Assembly: GCA_036004405.1 (NCBI GenBank)
Contig: DASYRM010000229.1
Span: 1 to 17,951, forward strand
Reading direction: 5' to 3'
DNA from: DASYRM01 sp036004405
GTDB taxonomy: Bacteria; Acidobacteriota; Vicinamibacteria; Vicinamibacterales; UBA2999
DNA: 17,951 bases
Of this stretch, positions 1 through 6,900 are shown one piece after another; positions within the stretch are counted from its first letter, which is position 1, and each line of letters opens with the position of its first letter. A program made the translations under genes and the position numbers. The notes below the pieces were generated by a model. That model was given only the letters and a program-made list of their open reading frames with translations. It was not told the origin of the DNA and did not search any database.

Positions 1-263
1 GCCGCGGCGCGGACAGGCGGGTGCGCACGGCGGAGCCATGCGCAGGCGGCCAGCGTCAGGGCCACGAGGCTCAGAAGCGGGCTCAGTTCCGGCACCACGA
101 CCGCAAACGGGAGGAACGCGGATACGGGCGCCGGGACGAGCACCCAGATGGAGAGGAATGCCAGCAAAAGCGCCAGCGTGAGCACACCCCACGCGGCAAA
201 CGCCCGCGCTCCCGTCCAAGCACGAGGGTCCGGCGTCAAACCGGACATGGAGGATTCAGTCAT
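1..263 (-). CDS. Membrane protein of unknown function, N-terminal part only
   Basis: The leftward frame is open from an ATG at 263 to the window edge, giving 87 codons with no stop, so the C-terminal part lies outside. The start reads MTESSMSGLTPD. Two hydrophobic stretches follow, at about residues 23-43 and 49-74, with a basic segment (WLRRAHPPVR) after the second. This is the layout of a protein anchored by two N-terminal helices. No catalytic motif is visible in this piece and I do not recognise the family. Hydrolases and phosphatases with N-terminal membrane anchors can begin this way, but that is only a guess. The ATG abuts the start codon of the rightward protease gene with no base between them. 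No clear ribosome binding site is seen. In-frame ATGs at 272 and 248 are alternative starts. Confidence 0.6.
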   Translation of the reverse strand, partial: MTESSMSGLTPDPRAWTGARAFAAWGVLTLALLLAFLSIWVLVPAPVSAFLPFAVVVPELSPLLSLVALTLAACAWLRRAHPPVRAA

Positions 264-1784
264 ATGACGCATCACACATCGCCGCTGAGCACGCGACCGG
301 CTGCCCGGAGCTTCACGGCGGCCGTCGCTGTGGCGGCCGCGCTGTGCGGGGTCGCCGTGGGCTCGACGTGGCGGGACACGTCCGCAGTGCACGCCGCTGC
401 GGCTGCTGCCCCCGCCGCCGCCCCGGCAGCGCCGGCCATTCCCGCCGGCGTGTCATCGTACGCGACCGTCGTCGATCAGGTCACCCCCAGCGTGGTCACA
501 GTTCGTGTTGGCAAGAAGGCGCAGGCTGCGCCTACCGCGCTTCCGTTTTCCGATCCCCGCTTCCGCGACTTCTTCGGCCGCGACTTCGACGAGCGCGGCG
601 GCCGCATGCGCGCGCCGCGCCAGGAAGGTCTGGGCTCCGGCGTCATCATCAACGCTGACGGCTACATCCTGACCAACCACCACGTGGTGGACGGCGCCGA
701 CAGAGTCGAGGTCGAGCTCGCGGATCGCCGCGTGCTGACCGCCACCGTCGTGGGCGACGACGCGCCGAGCGATCTCGCGGTGCTGAAGGTGCAGGCCACC
801 GGGCTGCACGCGCTGCCGCTGGGCGATTCGGACAAGGCCCGCGTCGGCGACGTGGTGCTGGCCATCGGCAACCCGCTCGGCGTCGGGCAGACGGTCACCT
901 CGGGCATCATCAGCGCCAAGGGGCGCACCACCGGCTCCGGCGACGGCAGCTTCCAGGACTTCCTGCAGACCGACGCGCCGATCAACCACGGCAACTCTGG
1001 CGGCGCGCTCGTGAACCTGCAGGGCGAGCTGCTTGGAGTCCCGTCGCAGATCATGTCGCCGTCGGGCGGCAACATCGGCCTGGGCTTCGCGATCCCGTCG
1101 AACATGGCGAAGAACGTGATGAGCCAGCTGATCTCGAGCGGCCACGTGCGCCGCGCGAAGCTGGGGGTCGTCGTGCAGCCGATCACCGCCGACCTGGCGT
1201 CGAGCCTCGGCTTGAGCGACGTGCGCGGCGCGCTCGTCAATCAGGTCGAGCCGGGCAGCCCGGCGGATCGCGCCGGCCTCAAGCAGGGCGACGTGATTAC
1301 GGAGTTGGCCGGCCGGCGCGTGTCGGACGGCAACGAGCTGCGCAACGCCATCTCCAACACGGCCCCCGGCACGTCAGTGGCCCTCAAGATCGTGCGTGAC
1401 GGCCGCTCCAGCGATCTCAGCGCCAAGCTGGAAGAGCTGAAGGCCAGCAAGGACGACGGCGAGGAACGGGACGAGCGGGGGTCGTCCACATCGCCCGGCC
1501 GCTACGGGATGCAGGTGTCGCCGCTGACGCCGGACTTGGCGCGTGAGTACGAGCTGCCGCGCTCGGTCAAGGGTGTCGTCGTCACCGACGTGGATCCCGA
1601 TGGCCTGGCCGCCGAGAGCGACGTGAGGCCGAACGACGTGATCGAAAAGGTCAACGGCCACCCGACCACGACGGTCGCCGAGCTCAAGACGGCTATCGAG
1701 CAGGCCGGCGGCAAGCCGGTGCTCGTGCTGCTCCACCGGGAGGGGCACAGCCTGTTCCTGACGCTCAAGCCGGCCCGTTCGTAA
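264..1784 (+). CDS. htrA: Do-family (DegP/HtrA-like) periplasmic serine endopeptidase
   Basis: This 506-residue secreted protease degrades or refolds damaged envelope proteins. The N-terminus has a basic start, a hydrophobic stretch at about residues 16-33 and an Ala/Pro-rich linker, consistent with a signal peptide or membrane anchor. The trypsin-like domain carries the full triad: His140 in TNHHVV, Asp170 in SDLAVLK and Ser245 in GNSGGAL. Two PDZ domains follow, at about 300-395 (GSPADRAGLKQGDVI) and 420-505 (VRPNDVIEKVNG), joined by an acidic DDGEERDE linker near 400. Length and layout fit DegP/DegQ/MucD. The frame is open upstream to base 21, but that extension has no protein-like character and lies antisense to the neighbouring membrane gene. 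The ATG at 264 has a GGAGGA site at 249-254, which decides the start. The gene is divergent from its left neighbour with no intergenic DNA. Confidence 0.93.
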   Translation: MTHHTSPLSTRPAARSFTAAVAVAAALCGVAVGSTWRDTSAVHAAAAAAPAAAPAAPAIPAGVSSYATVVDQVTPSVVTVRVGKKAQAAPTALPFSDPRFRDFFGRDFDERGGRMRAPRQEGLGSGVIINADGYILTNHHVVDGADRVEVELADRRVLTATVVGDDAPSDLAVLKVQATGLHALPLGDSDKARVGDVVLAIGNPLGVGQTVTSGIISAKGRTTGSGDGSFQDFLQTDAPINHGNSGGALVNLQGELLGVPSQIMSPSGGNIGLGFAIPSNMAKNVMSQLISSGHVRRAKLGVVVQPITADLASSLGLSDVRGALVNQVEPGSPADRAGLKQGDVITELAGRRVSDGNELRNAISNTAPGTSVALKIVRDGRSSDLSAKLEELKASKDDGEERDERGSSTSPGRYGMQVSPLTPDLAREYELPRSVKGVVVTDVDPDGLAAESDVRPNDVIEKVNGHPTTTVAELKTAIEQAGGKPVLVLLHREGHSLFLTLKPARS

Positions 1785-1861
1785 GCCGCATCTCTCTCCA
1801 CCAACCGGCCCGTCCGGCCCGCACGCCTCACTCCCGTGCGCGGCCGTGGCGGGCTGGGCTA

Positions 1862-1950
1862 CGTACGTAGGGGCCGCCTTTTAGGCGGCCCGTGAAAGCC
1901 CAGTTCGTACGAAGGGGCCGCCTTTTTAGGCGGCCCGTGAAAATACAATT
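1862..1950. repeat. Tandem duplication of a 44/45-base hairpin unit
   Basis: Two near-identical units lie head to tail at 1862-1905 and 1906-1950. Each starts with CGTACG, then carries an 8-bp perfect stem (gggccgcc / ggcggccc) around a T-rich loop, then CGTGAAA. The stems are at 1871-1878/1884-1891 and 1915-1922/1929-1936. The second loop is one T longer. The units differ mainly in their last 8 bases. The first unit's left edge is a 12-bp palindrome (1859-1870), and TTCGTACGAA at 1904-1913 spans the junction. The repeat could act as a terminator for the protease gene, but no T-run follows the stems. The remainder of the 178-base gap, 1785-1858, shows nothing. Confidence 0.85.
1944..1949 (+). 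promoter_or_regulatory. Possible -10 hexamer for the polyketide synthase operon
   Basis: TACAAT lies 13 bases before the ATG at 1963, in the most A/T-rich stretch of this gap. No good -35 is visible, because that place is taken by the second hairpin of the tandem repeat. If used, the transcript would have a leader of only a few bases. No ribosome binding site precedes the ATG, which would agree with near-leaderless initiation. This rests on one hexamer only. Confidence 0.3.
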
Positions 1951-1962
1951 GCTCGCATACAC

Positions 1963-3021
1963 ATGGAGCAGCCCATCCGCATCGCCGCCACGTCGACGGC
2001 GCTCCCCCAGCACGAGATCACCCGGGACGACGTCAAACGCTACTTCGGCAGCACCTTCGCCATCGACGAACGGCGCCTCAACGCCATGATGGCGATTGTG
2101 GACAGCGCCCAGGTACGCCGGCGCTTCTTCATCCACCCGGTGGACTACATCATCGAGCCGCGCCCACTGGCGACGCTGACACGCGAATACCAGGAGCACT
2201 CGATCGCGCTCGGACAGCAGGTCGCCGAGGCCGCACTGCAGAAGGCCGGCATCGCGCCGTCCGACGTGGATCTGCTGATCACCACGTCGTGTACCGGGTT
2301 CATGATCCCGTCGCTCGACGCGCATCTCATCAATCGCATGGGATTCCGTTCTGACGTTCGGCGCCTGCCGATCACCGAGCTCGGCTGCGCGGCGGGAGCG
2401 GCCGCGCTCGGCCGATCGACGGACTTCGTGCGCGCGTATCCGAACGGCACCGCGCTCGTGGTGGCCGTGGAGCTCCCGAGCCTTACCTTTCAACGCCGTG
2501 ATCTGTCGCAGGCCAATCTGATCTCGACGATTCTCTTCGGCGACGGCGCCGCGGCGGTCGTCGCGACCGGCCGGCCCGGACGCGGCCCGAGGATCCTCGA
2601 GGTGGCCAGCCATCTGCTGCCCGACACCATCGACGCGATGGGCTTCGACCTGCAGGGTGACGGCTTCCACATCATCCTCTCCAAGGAAGTGCCGCAGCTC
2701 ATTCGCAGCCGCATCACGCAGATCCTCTGCACCACGCTGGCGCGCCGCGGGCTGAAGACGTCCGACGTCTCGGCGTTCGTGCTGCACCCGGGTGGACGAG
2801 CGCTCCTGCAGGCGATCGAAGAGGAGCTCGGCTTGACGGAAGCCCACACCCAGCCGTCGTGGCACGTGCTGCGGGAATGCGGCAACCAGTCGAGTGCGTC
2901 CGTGCTGTTCGTGCTCGACGAATGGCTGCGCACGCGCGACGTGCCGCCCGGGGCCTACGGCATGCTGGCGGCATTCGGGCCGGGGTTCTGCGCCGAAACG
3001 GCGCTCCTCCAGTGGGACTGA
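1963..3021 (+). CDS. Type III polyketide synthase (alkylresorcinol/alkylpyrone synthase-like)
   Basis: This 352-residue chalcone-synthase-superfamily enzyme condenses an acyl-CoA starter with malonyl-CoA units and cyclises the product. The Cys-His-Asn triad is visible: Cys142 in ELGCAAGA, His275 in VLHPGGR and Asn308 in ECGNQSSAS. The family's C-terminal loop appears as AFGPGF near residue 339. Length is normal for the family. It is the first gene of a three-gene operon with a membrane methyltransferase and an FAD oxygenase. In Streptomyces griseus the same trio (SrsA, SrsB, SrsC) makes methoxylated alkylquinone phenolic lipids, so a long-chain fatty acyl starter is likely here. Chain length and ring type (resorcinol or pyrone) cannot be read from the sequence. 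The ATG at 1963 gives the family's usual start (IRIAATSTALPQHEIT). Confidence 0.92.
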   Translation: MEQPIRIAATSTALPQHEITRDDVKRYFGSTFAIDERRLNAMMAIVDSAQVRRRFFIHPVDYIIEPRPLATLTREYQEHSIALGQQVAEAALQKAGIAPSDVDLLITTSCTGFMIPSLDAHLINRMGFRSDVRRLPITELGCAAGAAALGRSTDFVRAYPNGTALVVAVELPSLTFQRRDLSQANLISTILFGDGAAAVVATGRPGRGPRILEVASHLLPDTIDAMGFDLQGDGFHIILSKEVPQLIRSRITQILCTTLARRGLKTSDVSAFVLHPGGRALLQAIEEELGLTEAHTQPSWHVLRECGNQSSASVLFVLDEWLRTRDVPPGAYGMLAAFGPGFCAETALLQWD

Positions 3022-3635
3022 CGCCGACGGTCCAGGCGTACCTGGCCGTGGTGGCGGCGGTGGCGCTGCTGCGGCTCGCCGAGCTCGTCATCTCCTTCCG
3101 CCACCGGCGCGCGTTGATCGCCTCCGGGGCCACGGCGGTCTACGAGCCGCAGTTCAAATGGATGGCCGCGCTGCACGCGGCCATCCTGGCCGGCGCCGCG
3201 CTCGAGGTCGTGACCCTGCATCGACCTTTCGTGCCTGCGCTCGCCCTCCCTGCGCTGCTCCTGCTCGTGGCCGCCACGTGGACGCGCTGGTGGGTGATCC
3301 AGACGCTGGGCCGCTACTGGAACGTCGGCGTCGTCGATTCGACGCGTCAGGGCATCGTGGACAGCGGACCCTACCGCTGGGTACGGCATCCGAATTACGT
3401 GGCGGTCTTCGTGGAGCTGCTGGCGCTGCCGCTCGTGCACACGGCGTGGATCACGGCCGTGGCCGGCAGCGTCGCGCACCTGTTCGTGCTTCGCGCCCGC
3501 ATTGCCGCCGAGGATCGCGTACTGCTCGCCAACGCCGACTACGCGGCGCGCATGGGCCACAAGCCGCGCTTCATCCCTACCCGCCTTACCCGCCCCACCC
3601 GCCTTACCGGGGCTGCGGGCCCCGGCCCCCCGTGA
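3012..3635 (+). CDS. Isoprenylcysteine carboxyl methyltransferase (ICMT)-like membrane methyltransferase
   Basis: The GTG start at 3012 overlaps the end of the polyketide synthase by 10 bases and gives 207 residues. The protein is hydrophobic, with helices near residues 7-25, 45-65, 70-90 and 125-160, as in ICMT-type membrane enzymes that use S-adenosylmethionine. The family signature is present: GPYRWVRHPNY with Arg125-His126-Pro127, then a glutamate in the next helix (VELLALPL), and a C-terminal DYAARMGHKPRFIP. SrsB of Streptomyces and BpsB of Bacillus are homologues of this type that O-methylate type III polyketide products, and the operon context suggests the same role. The frame is open upstream to 2859, but only inside the synthase gene. 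After RFIPTR the last 17 residues come from a 9-base DNA repeat and are probably not part of the functional fold. Confidence 0.85.
   Translation: MGLTPTVQAYLAVVAAVALLRLAELVISFRHRRALIASGATAVYEPQFKWMAALHAAILAGAALEVVTLHRPFVPALALPALLLLVAATWTRWWVIQTLGRYWNVGVVDSTRQGIVDSGPYRWVRHPNYVAVFVELLALPLVHTAWITAVAGSVAHLFVLRARIAAEDRVLLANADYAARMGHKPRFIPTRLTRPTRLTGAAGPGPP
3578..3604 (+). repeat. Short 9-base tandem repeat at the 3' end of the methyltransferase gene
   Basis: Three consecutive copies of a tacccgcct-like unit (3578-3586, 3587-3595, 3596-3604) are followed by a partial fourth. Read in the methyltransferase frame they give Thr-Arg-Leu/Pro repeats after the conserved RFIP end. The repeat lies just upstream of the oxygenase start, so it looks like a former intergenic spacer now read as coding. 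Confidence 0.7.
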
Positions 3636-4774
3636 TCATCGTCGTCGGGGGCGGCATCGCCGGCACCTCGCTGGCGATTGCGCTCGGACGAAGCGGTCGC
3701 ACGGTGACGCTCTTCGACGCGCAGGCCTTCCCGCGCGACAAGCCGTGCGGCGAAGGCATCATGCCGGCCGGCGTGTCGGCGCTGCGCCGTCTCGGCGTTG
3801 TCGACGGCGCGGGCGGCGCGGCGTTCCACGGCGTGCGCTATCACACCGGAACCCGGGTGGCGGTGGGCCGCTTTCCCCCAAGCGCGGTGCACGGCGCGTC
3901 CGGACGCGCGCAGCGGCGGCTCGTGCTGGACCGCCGCCTGTTCGAGCTCGCCGCCGCCACTCCGGGCGTCACGGCGCACCAGGGCGTCGCCGTCGAGGGC
4001 CCGCTCCTCGAGAACGGCCGCGTATCGGGCGTCCACGTTGCCGGCGGCGTCCAGCGCGCCACGCTCGTCGTCGCGGCGGACGGAGCGCACTCGCGATTCC
4101 GCCATCGCCTCGGCCTCAACGTGCCGGTGCCCCGCTCGCGCGTCGGCGCGCGGCGCCACTACCGGCTGGCCGGTCGCACGGCGCCGCCGTGGGTGGACAT
4201 CTTCCTGGGCCCATCGCGCGAGTTCTACGTGACACCGCTGCCAGGCGGCGAGGTGCTCGTGGCGCTGCTCGCGGAAGCCGACGCCGTTCGGCCGCCGCTC
4301 GAGCCGATGTTCGATCGCTGGCGGCGTGAGCCGCCCGCGCTGCGCGAGCTCCTCGACGGCGCCGAACCGATCAGCGACCTGCAGGCGACGCCGCTGGCCG
4401 CCACCGCGCGACGCGGGTTCGCGCCAGGCGTCGTGCTGCTGGGCGACGCCGCCGGCTTCATCGATCCGATCACCGGCGGCGGCATGGCGCAGGCGCTCGT
4501 CACGTCGGAGCGCCTCGCGCAGTTCATCGTCTCGAAGGGCGAGGAGCACGCCGATACGTGGCTGCCGTCGTTCGAACGCGAGCGGGACGCGCTGCTGCGC
4601 GACTACCGGCTGCTCACTCGCGGGGTGCTGGCGCTGGCACGCCGGCCCGCGCTGGCCCGCGTTGCGCTCGCTGGCCTGTCCTGGACGCCGCCGCTCTTCT
4701 CGCACCTGGTTGGCGTGTCGGCGGGGACGAGGTCGCTGATACCGCGGCTACCACCTCGACGCGATAGCGGTTAA
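3632..4774 (+). CDS. FAD-dependent oxygenase (SrsC-like, geranylgeranyl-reductase/UbiH-type flavoprotein)
   Basis: The GTG at 3632 overlaps the methyltransferase stop as GTGA, suggesting coupled translation, and gives 380 residues that begin exactly at the Rossmann strand. Flavoprotein motifs occur in order: Gly6-x-Gly8-x-x-Gly11 (VVGGGIAG), a KPCGEG segment with Cys39, an AADGAHS motif with Asp150-Gly151, and GDAAGFIDPITGGG with Gly271-Asp272. This is the group-A flavoprotein layout shared by aromatic hydroxylases and geranylgeranyl reductase-like enzymes. As third gene behind a type III polyketide synthase and a methyltransferase, the best inference is ring hydroxylation of the methylated phenolic lipid, leading to a quinone. 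Reduction of a side-chain double bond is the alternative. The frame is open far upstream, but that part is out of frame over the two preceding genes. Confidence 0.86.
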   Translation: MIIVVGGGIAGTSLAIALGRSGRTVTLFDAQAFPRDKPCGEGIMPAGVSALRRLGVVDGAGGAAFHGVRYHTGTRVAVGRFPPSAVHGASGRAQRRLVLDRRLFELAAATPGVTAHQGVAVEGPLLENGRVSGVHVAGGVQRATLVVAADGAHSRFRHRLGLNVPVPRSRVGARRHYRLAGRTAPPWVDIFLGPSREFYVTPLPGGEVLVALLAEADAVRPPLEPMFDRWRREPPALRELLDGAEPISDLQATPLAATARRGFAPGVVLLGDAAGFIDPITGGGMAQALVTSERLAQFIVSKGEEHADTWLPSFERERDALLRDYRLLTRGVLALARRPALARVALAGLSWTPPLFSHLVGVSAGTRSLIPRLPPRRDSG

Positions 4775-5046
4775 GCGAGCATTGATTCGTCGAAACAGCG
4801 ACATCAGGACAAGACACCACACCCACTGCGCGAACATGCTTGCCACGCCCCGGAATACACCGCCGCCAAACGGCGCGCCCATAAGAAGCATCCAGGGCCA
4901 TACGAGCACAGACCCGATGTCGCCAATGCGGTCGGCCCGTGAACCGACCATTCGACCAACACCAGGCCCACGCCGGAGATTGGAACGAACATGATCGTGT
5001 TCCACCGCGCGACCCTTTCCCATCGCAAGAGTCCGGAATCTGTCAT
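4748..5046 (-). pseudogene. Small membrane protein gene, apparently frameshifted
   Basis: An ATG at 5046 overlaps the stop of the acetyltransferase gene as ATGA, a sign of a coupled real start. The first frame reads MTDSGLLRWERVARWN followed by a hydrophobic helix up to VEWS. It then becomes unlike a protein and stops at 4804. From about base 4950 downward the neighbouring frame carries the natural continuation (RADRIGDIGSVLVWPWML, then two more hydrophobic segments and LFRRINARL), ending at 4748. One missing base around 4935-4960 would join them into a three-helix protein of about 99 residues. That spot holds an inverted repeat (ggtcgg/ccgacc), so either a true deletion or an assembly error is possible. 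The 3' end overlaps the oxygenase gene tail to tail by 27 bases. No family recognised. Confidence 0.55.
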
Positions 5047-5561
5047 CGGCTCGCTCCCCTGACCCGCGCGCCGTGACGCGCGATCAGCTCACTAAGGTCG
5101 GGCCAGCCGTAGCCGCCGTGAAACTCACCTTCTGGCGACAGGAGCCGTACTGCACCCAGGTGTTCGTAGAAACCGTTGGACGGGTTCCGTGCGTCTCCGA
5201 AAAGCAGCATCGAGGTCACTCCCTGATTCACGAAGCGCCGCGCGATGTCGCACACGAGCAACCGTCCCAGGCCGTGCCGGTGAAAACGGCGCAGCACGTA
5301 GATCTTGTTGAGGACGCCCTGGTAGCCCGGCACGCCACCATCGTGCCGCGTGCCACGCGCGAAGCCAACGAGCTGATTGGCGGTCGCTTCTACGACAAGG
5401 GTGAAGTCCGTTGCGTCGTTCGCGCTGAGAATCCGCTGCCACTGCTCTTCACGAACCGAAACAGCGGGCCCGCCTCCGTGCGTCTCACGGAAGGTTTCGA
5501 CGTGCAGCGCCGCCAGAGCCGCAACGTCCCGTCCGGTGGCTTCGCGCACGTCAAATGGCAT
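5043..5561 (-). CDS. GNAT-family N-acetyltransferase
   Basis: This 172-residue protein has the single-domain GNAT layout and would transfer an acetyl group from acetyl-CoA to an amine. The N-terminus (VREATGRDVAALAALHVETF) is the usual beta1-alpha1 start. The central strand IYVLRRF is followed by the acetyl-CoA pyrophosphate loop HRHGLGRLL (residues 94-102), and a motif B-like segment NPSNGFYEHLGAV lies at 126-138. The substrate cannot be told from the sequence. Its stop codon overlaps the start of the downstream small membrane protein gene, so the two probably form an operon. The ATG at 5561 fits the family's normal start; no ribosome binding site is evident. Confidence 0.88.
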   Translation of the reverse strand: MPFDVREATGRDVAALAALHVETFRETHGGGPAVSVREEQWQRILSANDATDFTLVVEATANQLVGFARGTRHDGGVPGYQGVLNKIYVLRRFHRHGLGRLLVCDIARRFVNQGVTSMLLFGDARNPSNGFYEHLGAVRLLSPEGEFHGGYGWPDLSELIARHGARVRGASR

Positions 5562-5751
5562 AGGGCCGTAGCAGCTTCACTGAACCTTGAAGTCGAGTAT
5601 AGAAGTCGCCCGAGCTCCCCGTACTTATATAGAGAAGACCAGAGAGCTGCGACGCCACGCGCGGGCATGCGCCGAGGTGTGAAGAGGGTCAAGGTTTCAG
5701 CCCCGACCTGCCGAAAAGACTAAGGACGAGCTCCCCTGCTCGGGAGGTCTT
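5562..5751. other. Divergent intergenic region between acetyltransferase and FecR-domain genes
   Basis: These 190 bases must hold promoters for both directions. They include an A/T-rich patch (5594-5638) unusual for this window. TATACT on the leftward strand (5601-5596) lies 34 bases before the acetyltransferase ATG and could be a -10, but no matching -35 is seen. On the rightward side a GGGAGG ribosome binding site at 5742-5747 precedes the FecR-domain start by 4 bases. No gene is visible here. Confidence 0.4.
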
Positions 5752-6207
5752 ATGGGTCGCATTCTCCGGCTTTGGGTCGTCGCCTGCGCGTGCATCACCG
5801 CCGCCGCGCCCGCATTTGCCCAACAGCCGTCTCCGGCAGGGCGGATCAAGGTGGTCTCGGGCGAAGCAGTGATCGTCCGCGGCAACAGCACGCTCCCCGC
5901 ACAGAACGGACTACCCGTCTATCAGTCCGACAGCCTCCGCACCGGCACAGACGGCCGGATCGGGGTCACGCTCAGCGACGACACGCAGGTGTCGATCGGT
6001 CCTCGCAGCGAGGTCCGGCTCGACTCGTTCGTGTACGACCCGGGTCAGGGTCAACTCGGTCTCGTGCTCAAGTTCATTCGCGGTACGGCGGCCTACGTCT
6101 CGGGGCAGATTGCCAAGCTCGCGCCCGACGCCGTGCGCCTCGAAACGCCCGCCGCCATCGTCGGCGTGCGTGGCACCACGCTCGGAATGGAAGTCACCTC
6201 CGACTGA
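5752..6207 (+). CDS. Secreted FecR-domain protein
   Basis: The protein has 151 residues. A signal peptide runs to about Ala23 (cut after AFA, before QQPSP). The rest is a single FecR domain: a strand-rich stretch with SDSLRTGTDGRIGVTLSDDT near 52-72, GPRSEVRLDSF near 84-94, an FIRGTAAYVSG motif, and the closing ETPAAIVGVRGTTLGMEV. The family takes its name from the iron-citrate signal transducer FecR, but stand-alone periplasmic FecR domains are common with no link to iron. Nothing here suggests iron: there is no sigma factor or TonB receptor gene nearby. It lies 6 bases before the OmpA-type lipoprotein gene and upstream of a CHASE2 sensor gene in the same direction, so a role in envelope sensing is inferred. 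The start is set by GGGAGG. Confidence 0.87.
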   Translation: MGRILRLWVVACACITAAAPAFAQQPSPAGRIKVVSGEAVIVRGNSTLPAQNGLPVYQSDSLRTGTDGRIGVTLSDDTQVSIGPRSEVRLDSFVYDPGQGQLGLVLKFIRGTAAYVSGQIAKLAPDAVRLETPAAIVGVRGTTLGMEVTSD

Positions 6208-6213
6208 TTTCGT

Positions 6214-6837
6214 ATGCGCCGTTCCGTTCTCCCCCTTCTCGCCCTCGTGCTGGCCGCGGCCGGCTGCGTCCCCAAGAAGGCGCAGACGCCGCAGCCAGCA
6301 TCGTCGAATCTGGTCGTGCTGCTGCCCGACGCCGGCAAGACCACCGCCGGGCGCGCCGTGGTGTCGAACGACAAAGGTACGGTGGACCTGTCCGAGGCCG
6401 GCGCGGCCGTTCGCGTCGCGTCCGGCGAGGCGCCGAAGTCAGCCGCGGTCACGCCGAACGACGTGCAGCGCATCTTTGGCGATGCCCTCGCCGCACTGCC
6501 ACCGTCGCCGCAGCACTTCGTCCTCTACTTCCGCTTCGATTCCGAAGAACTGACCGACGAGAGCCGCCGCCTGGTGCAGGACGTGCTCACCGTCGTCAAG
6601 CAGCGCTCCGACCCCGAGGTGGTGGCCATCGGTCACACCGACACGACCGGCACCCCCATCAAGAACGTTGAGCTCGGGCTGCGCCGTGCCAACGCCGTGC
6701 GCACGCTGCTGATCGACGCGGGCCTGCCGGCGGCGTCGGTGGCCGTGCGGTCGCACGGCGAAGGCGCGTTGCTCGTTCAGACGGCCGACGGCGTGTTCGA
6801 GCCGCGCAACCGCCGCGTCGAAATCACAGTTCGATGA
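6214..6837 (+). CDS. OmpA-domain peptidoglycan-binding lipoprotein
   Basis: This 207-residue lipoprotein has a short signal peptide ending in a lipobox (LAAAGC, lipidated Cys18). An unremarkable linker of about 80 residues follows. The C-terminal OmpA/Pal-like domain spans about 100-207: VLYFRFDSEEL, GHTDTTG at 140-146 with the ligand-binding Asp143, and FEPRNRRVEI with Asn199-Arg200-Arg201. Members of this family bind the diaminopimelate of peptidoglycan and tether outer membrane to wall. It starts 6 bases after the FecR-domain gene and 63 bases before the CHASE2/HD-GYP gene, so the three are likely one transcript. No strong ribosome binding site precedes the ATG, so translation may depend on coupling. 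Confidence 0.9.
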   Translation: MRRSVLPLLALVLAAAGCVPKKAQTPQPASSNLVVLLPDAGKTTAGRAVVSNDKGTVDLSEAGAAVRVASGEAPKSAAVTPNDVQRIFGDALAALPPSPQHFVLYFRFDSEELTDESRRLVQDVLTVVKQRSDPEVVAIGHTDTTGTPIKNVELGLRRANAVRTLLIDAGLPAASVAVRSHGEGALLVQTADGVFEPRNRRVEITVR

Positions 6838-6854
6838 CCCTGGCCCCGCAGAGT

Positions 6855-6869
6855 CCGCCCGGAGGGCGG
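6855..6869. promoter_or_regulatory. GC hairpin over an alternative ribosome binding site
   Basis: A perfect 6-bp stem (ccgccc / gggcgg) with loop GGA lies between the OmpA lipoprotein and the sensor gene. Its loop and right arm contain the GGAGG that would serve a possible TTG start at 6874. It could attenuate or tune expression of the third gene. No T-run follows, so a strong intrinsic terminator is unlikely. Confidence 0.4.
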
Positions 6870-6900
6870 GCAATTGAGTACTGCTAACGAGGCGCAGCCT

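Noticed and set aside
21..263. N-terminal extension of the protease gene upstream of 264
   Set aside because: The extension is charged and unlike any signal peptide. A ribosome binding site sits before 264, and the region codes for a membrane protein on the other strand.
1828..2865. Leftward open frame of 345 codons opposite the polyketide synthase
   Set aside because: The rightward frame has the complete Cys-His-Asn triad; the leftward one is a low-complexity Arg-rich shadow.
3539..4705. Leftward open frame of 388 codons opposite the FAD oxygenase
   Set aside because: It shows no motif and is Arg/Ala/His-biased, while the rightward flavoprotein motifs are intact.
5687..5692. TTGACC as a -35 box for the leftward acetyltransferase gene
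   Set aside because: No -10-like hexamer lies at a workable distance; the nearest A/T-rich hexamers are 55 bases or more away.
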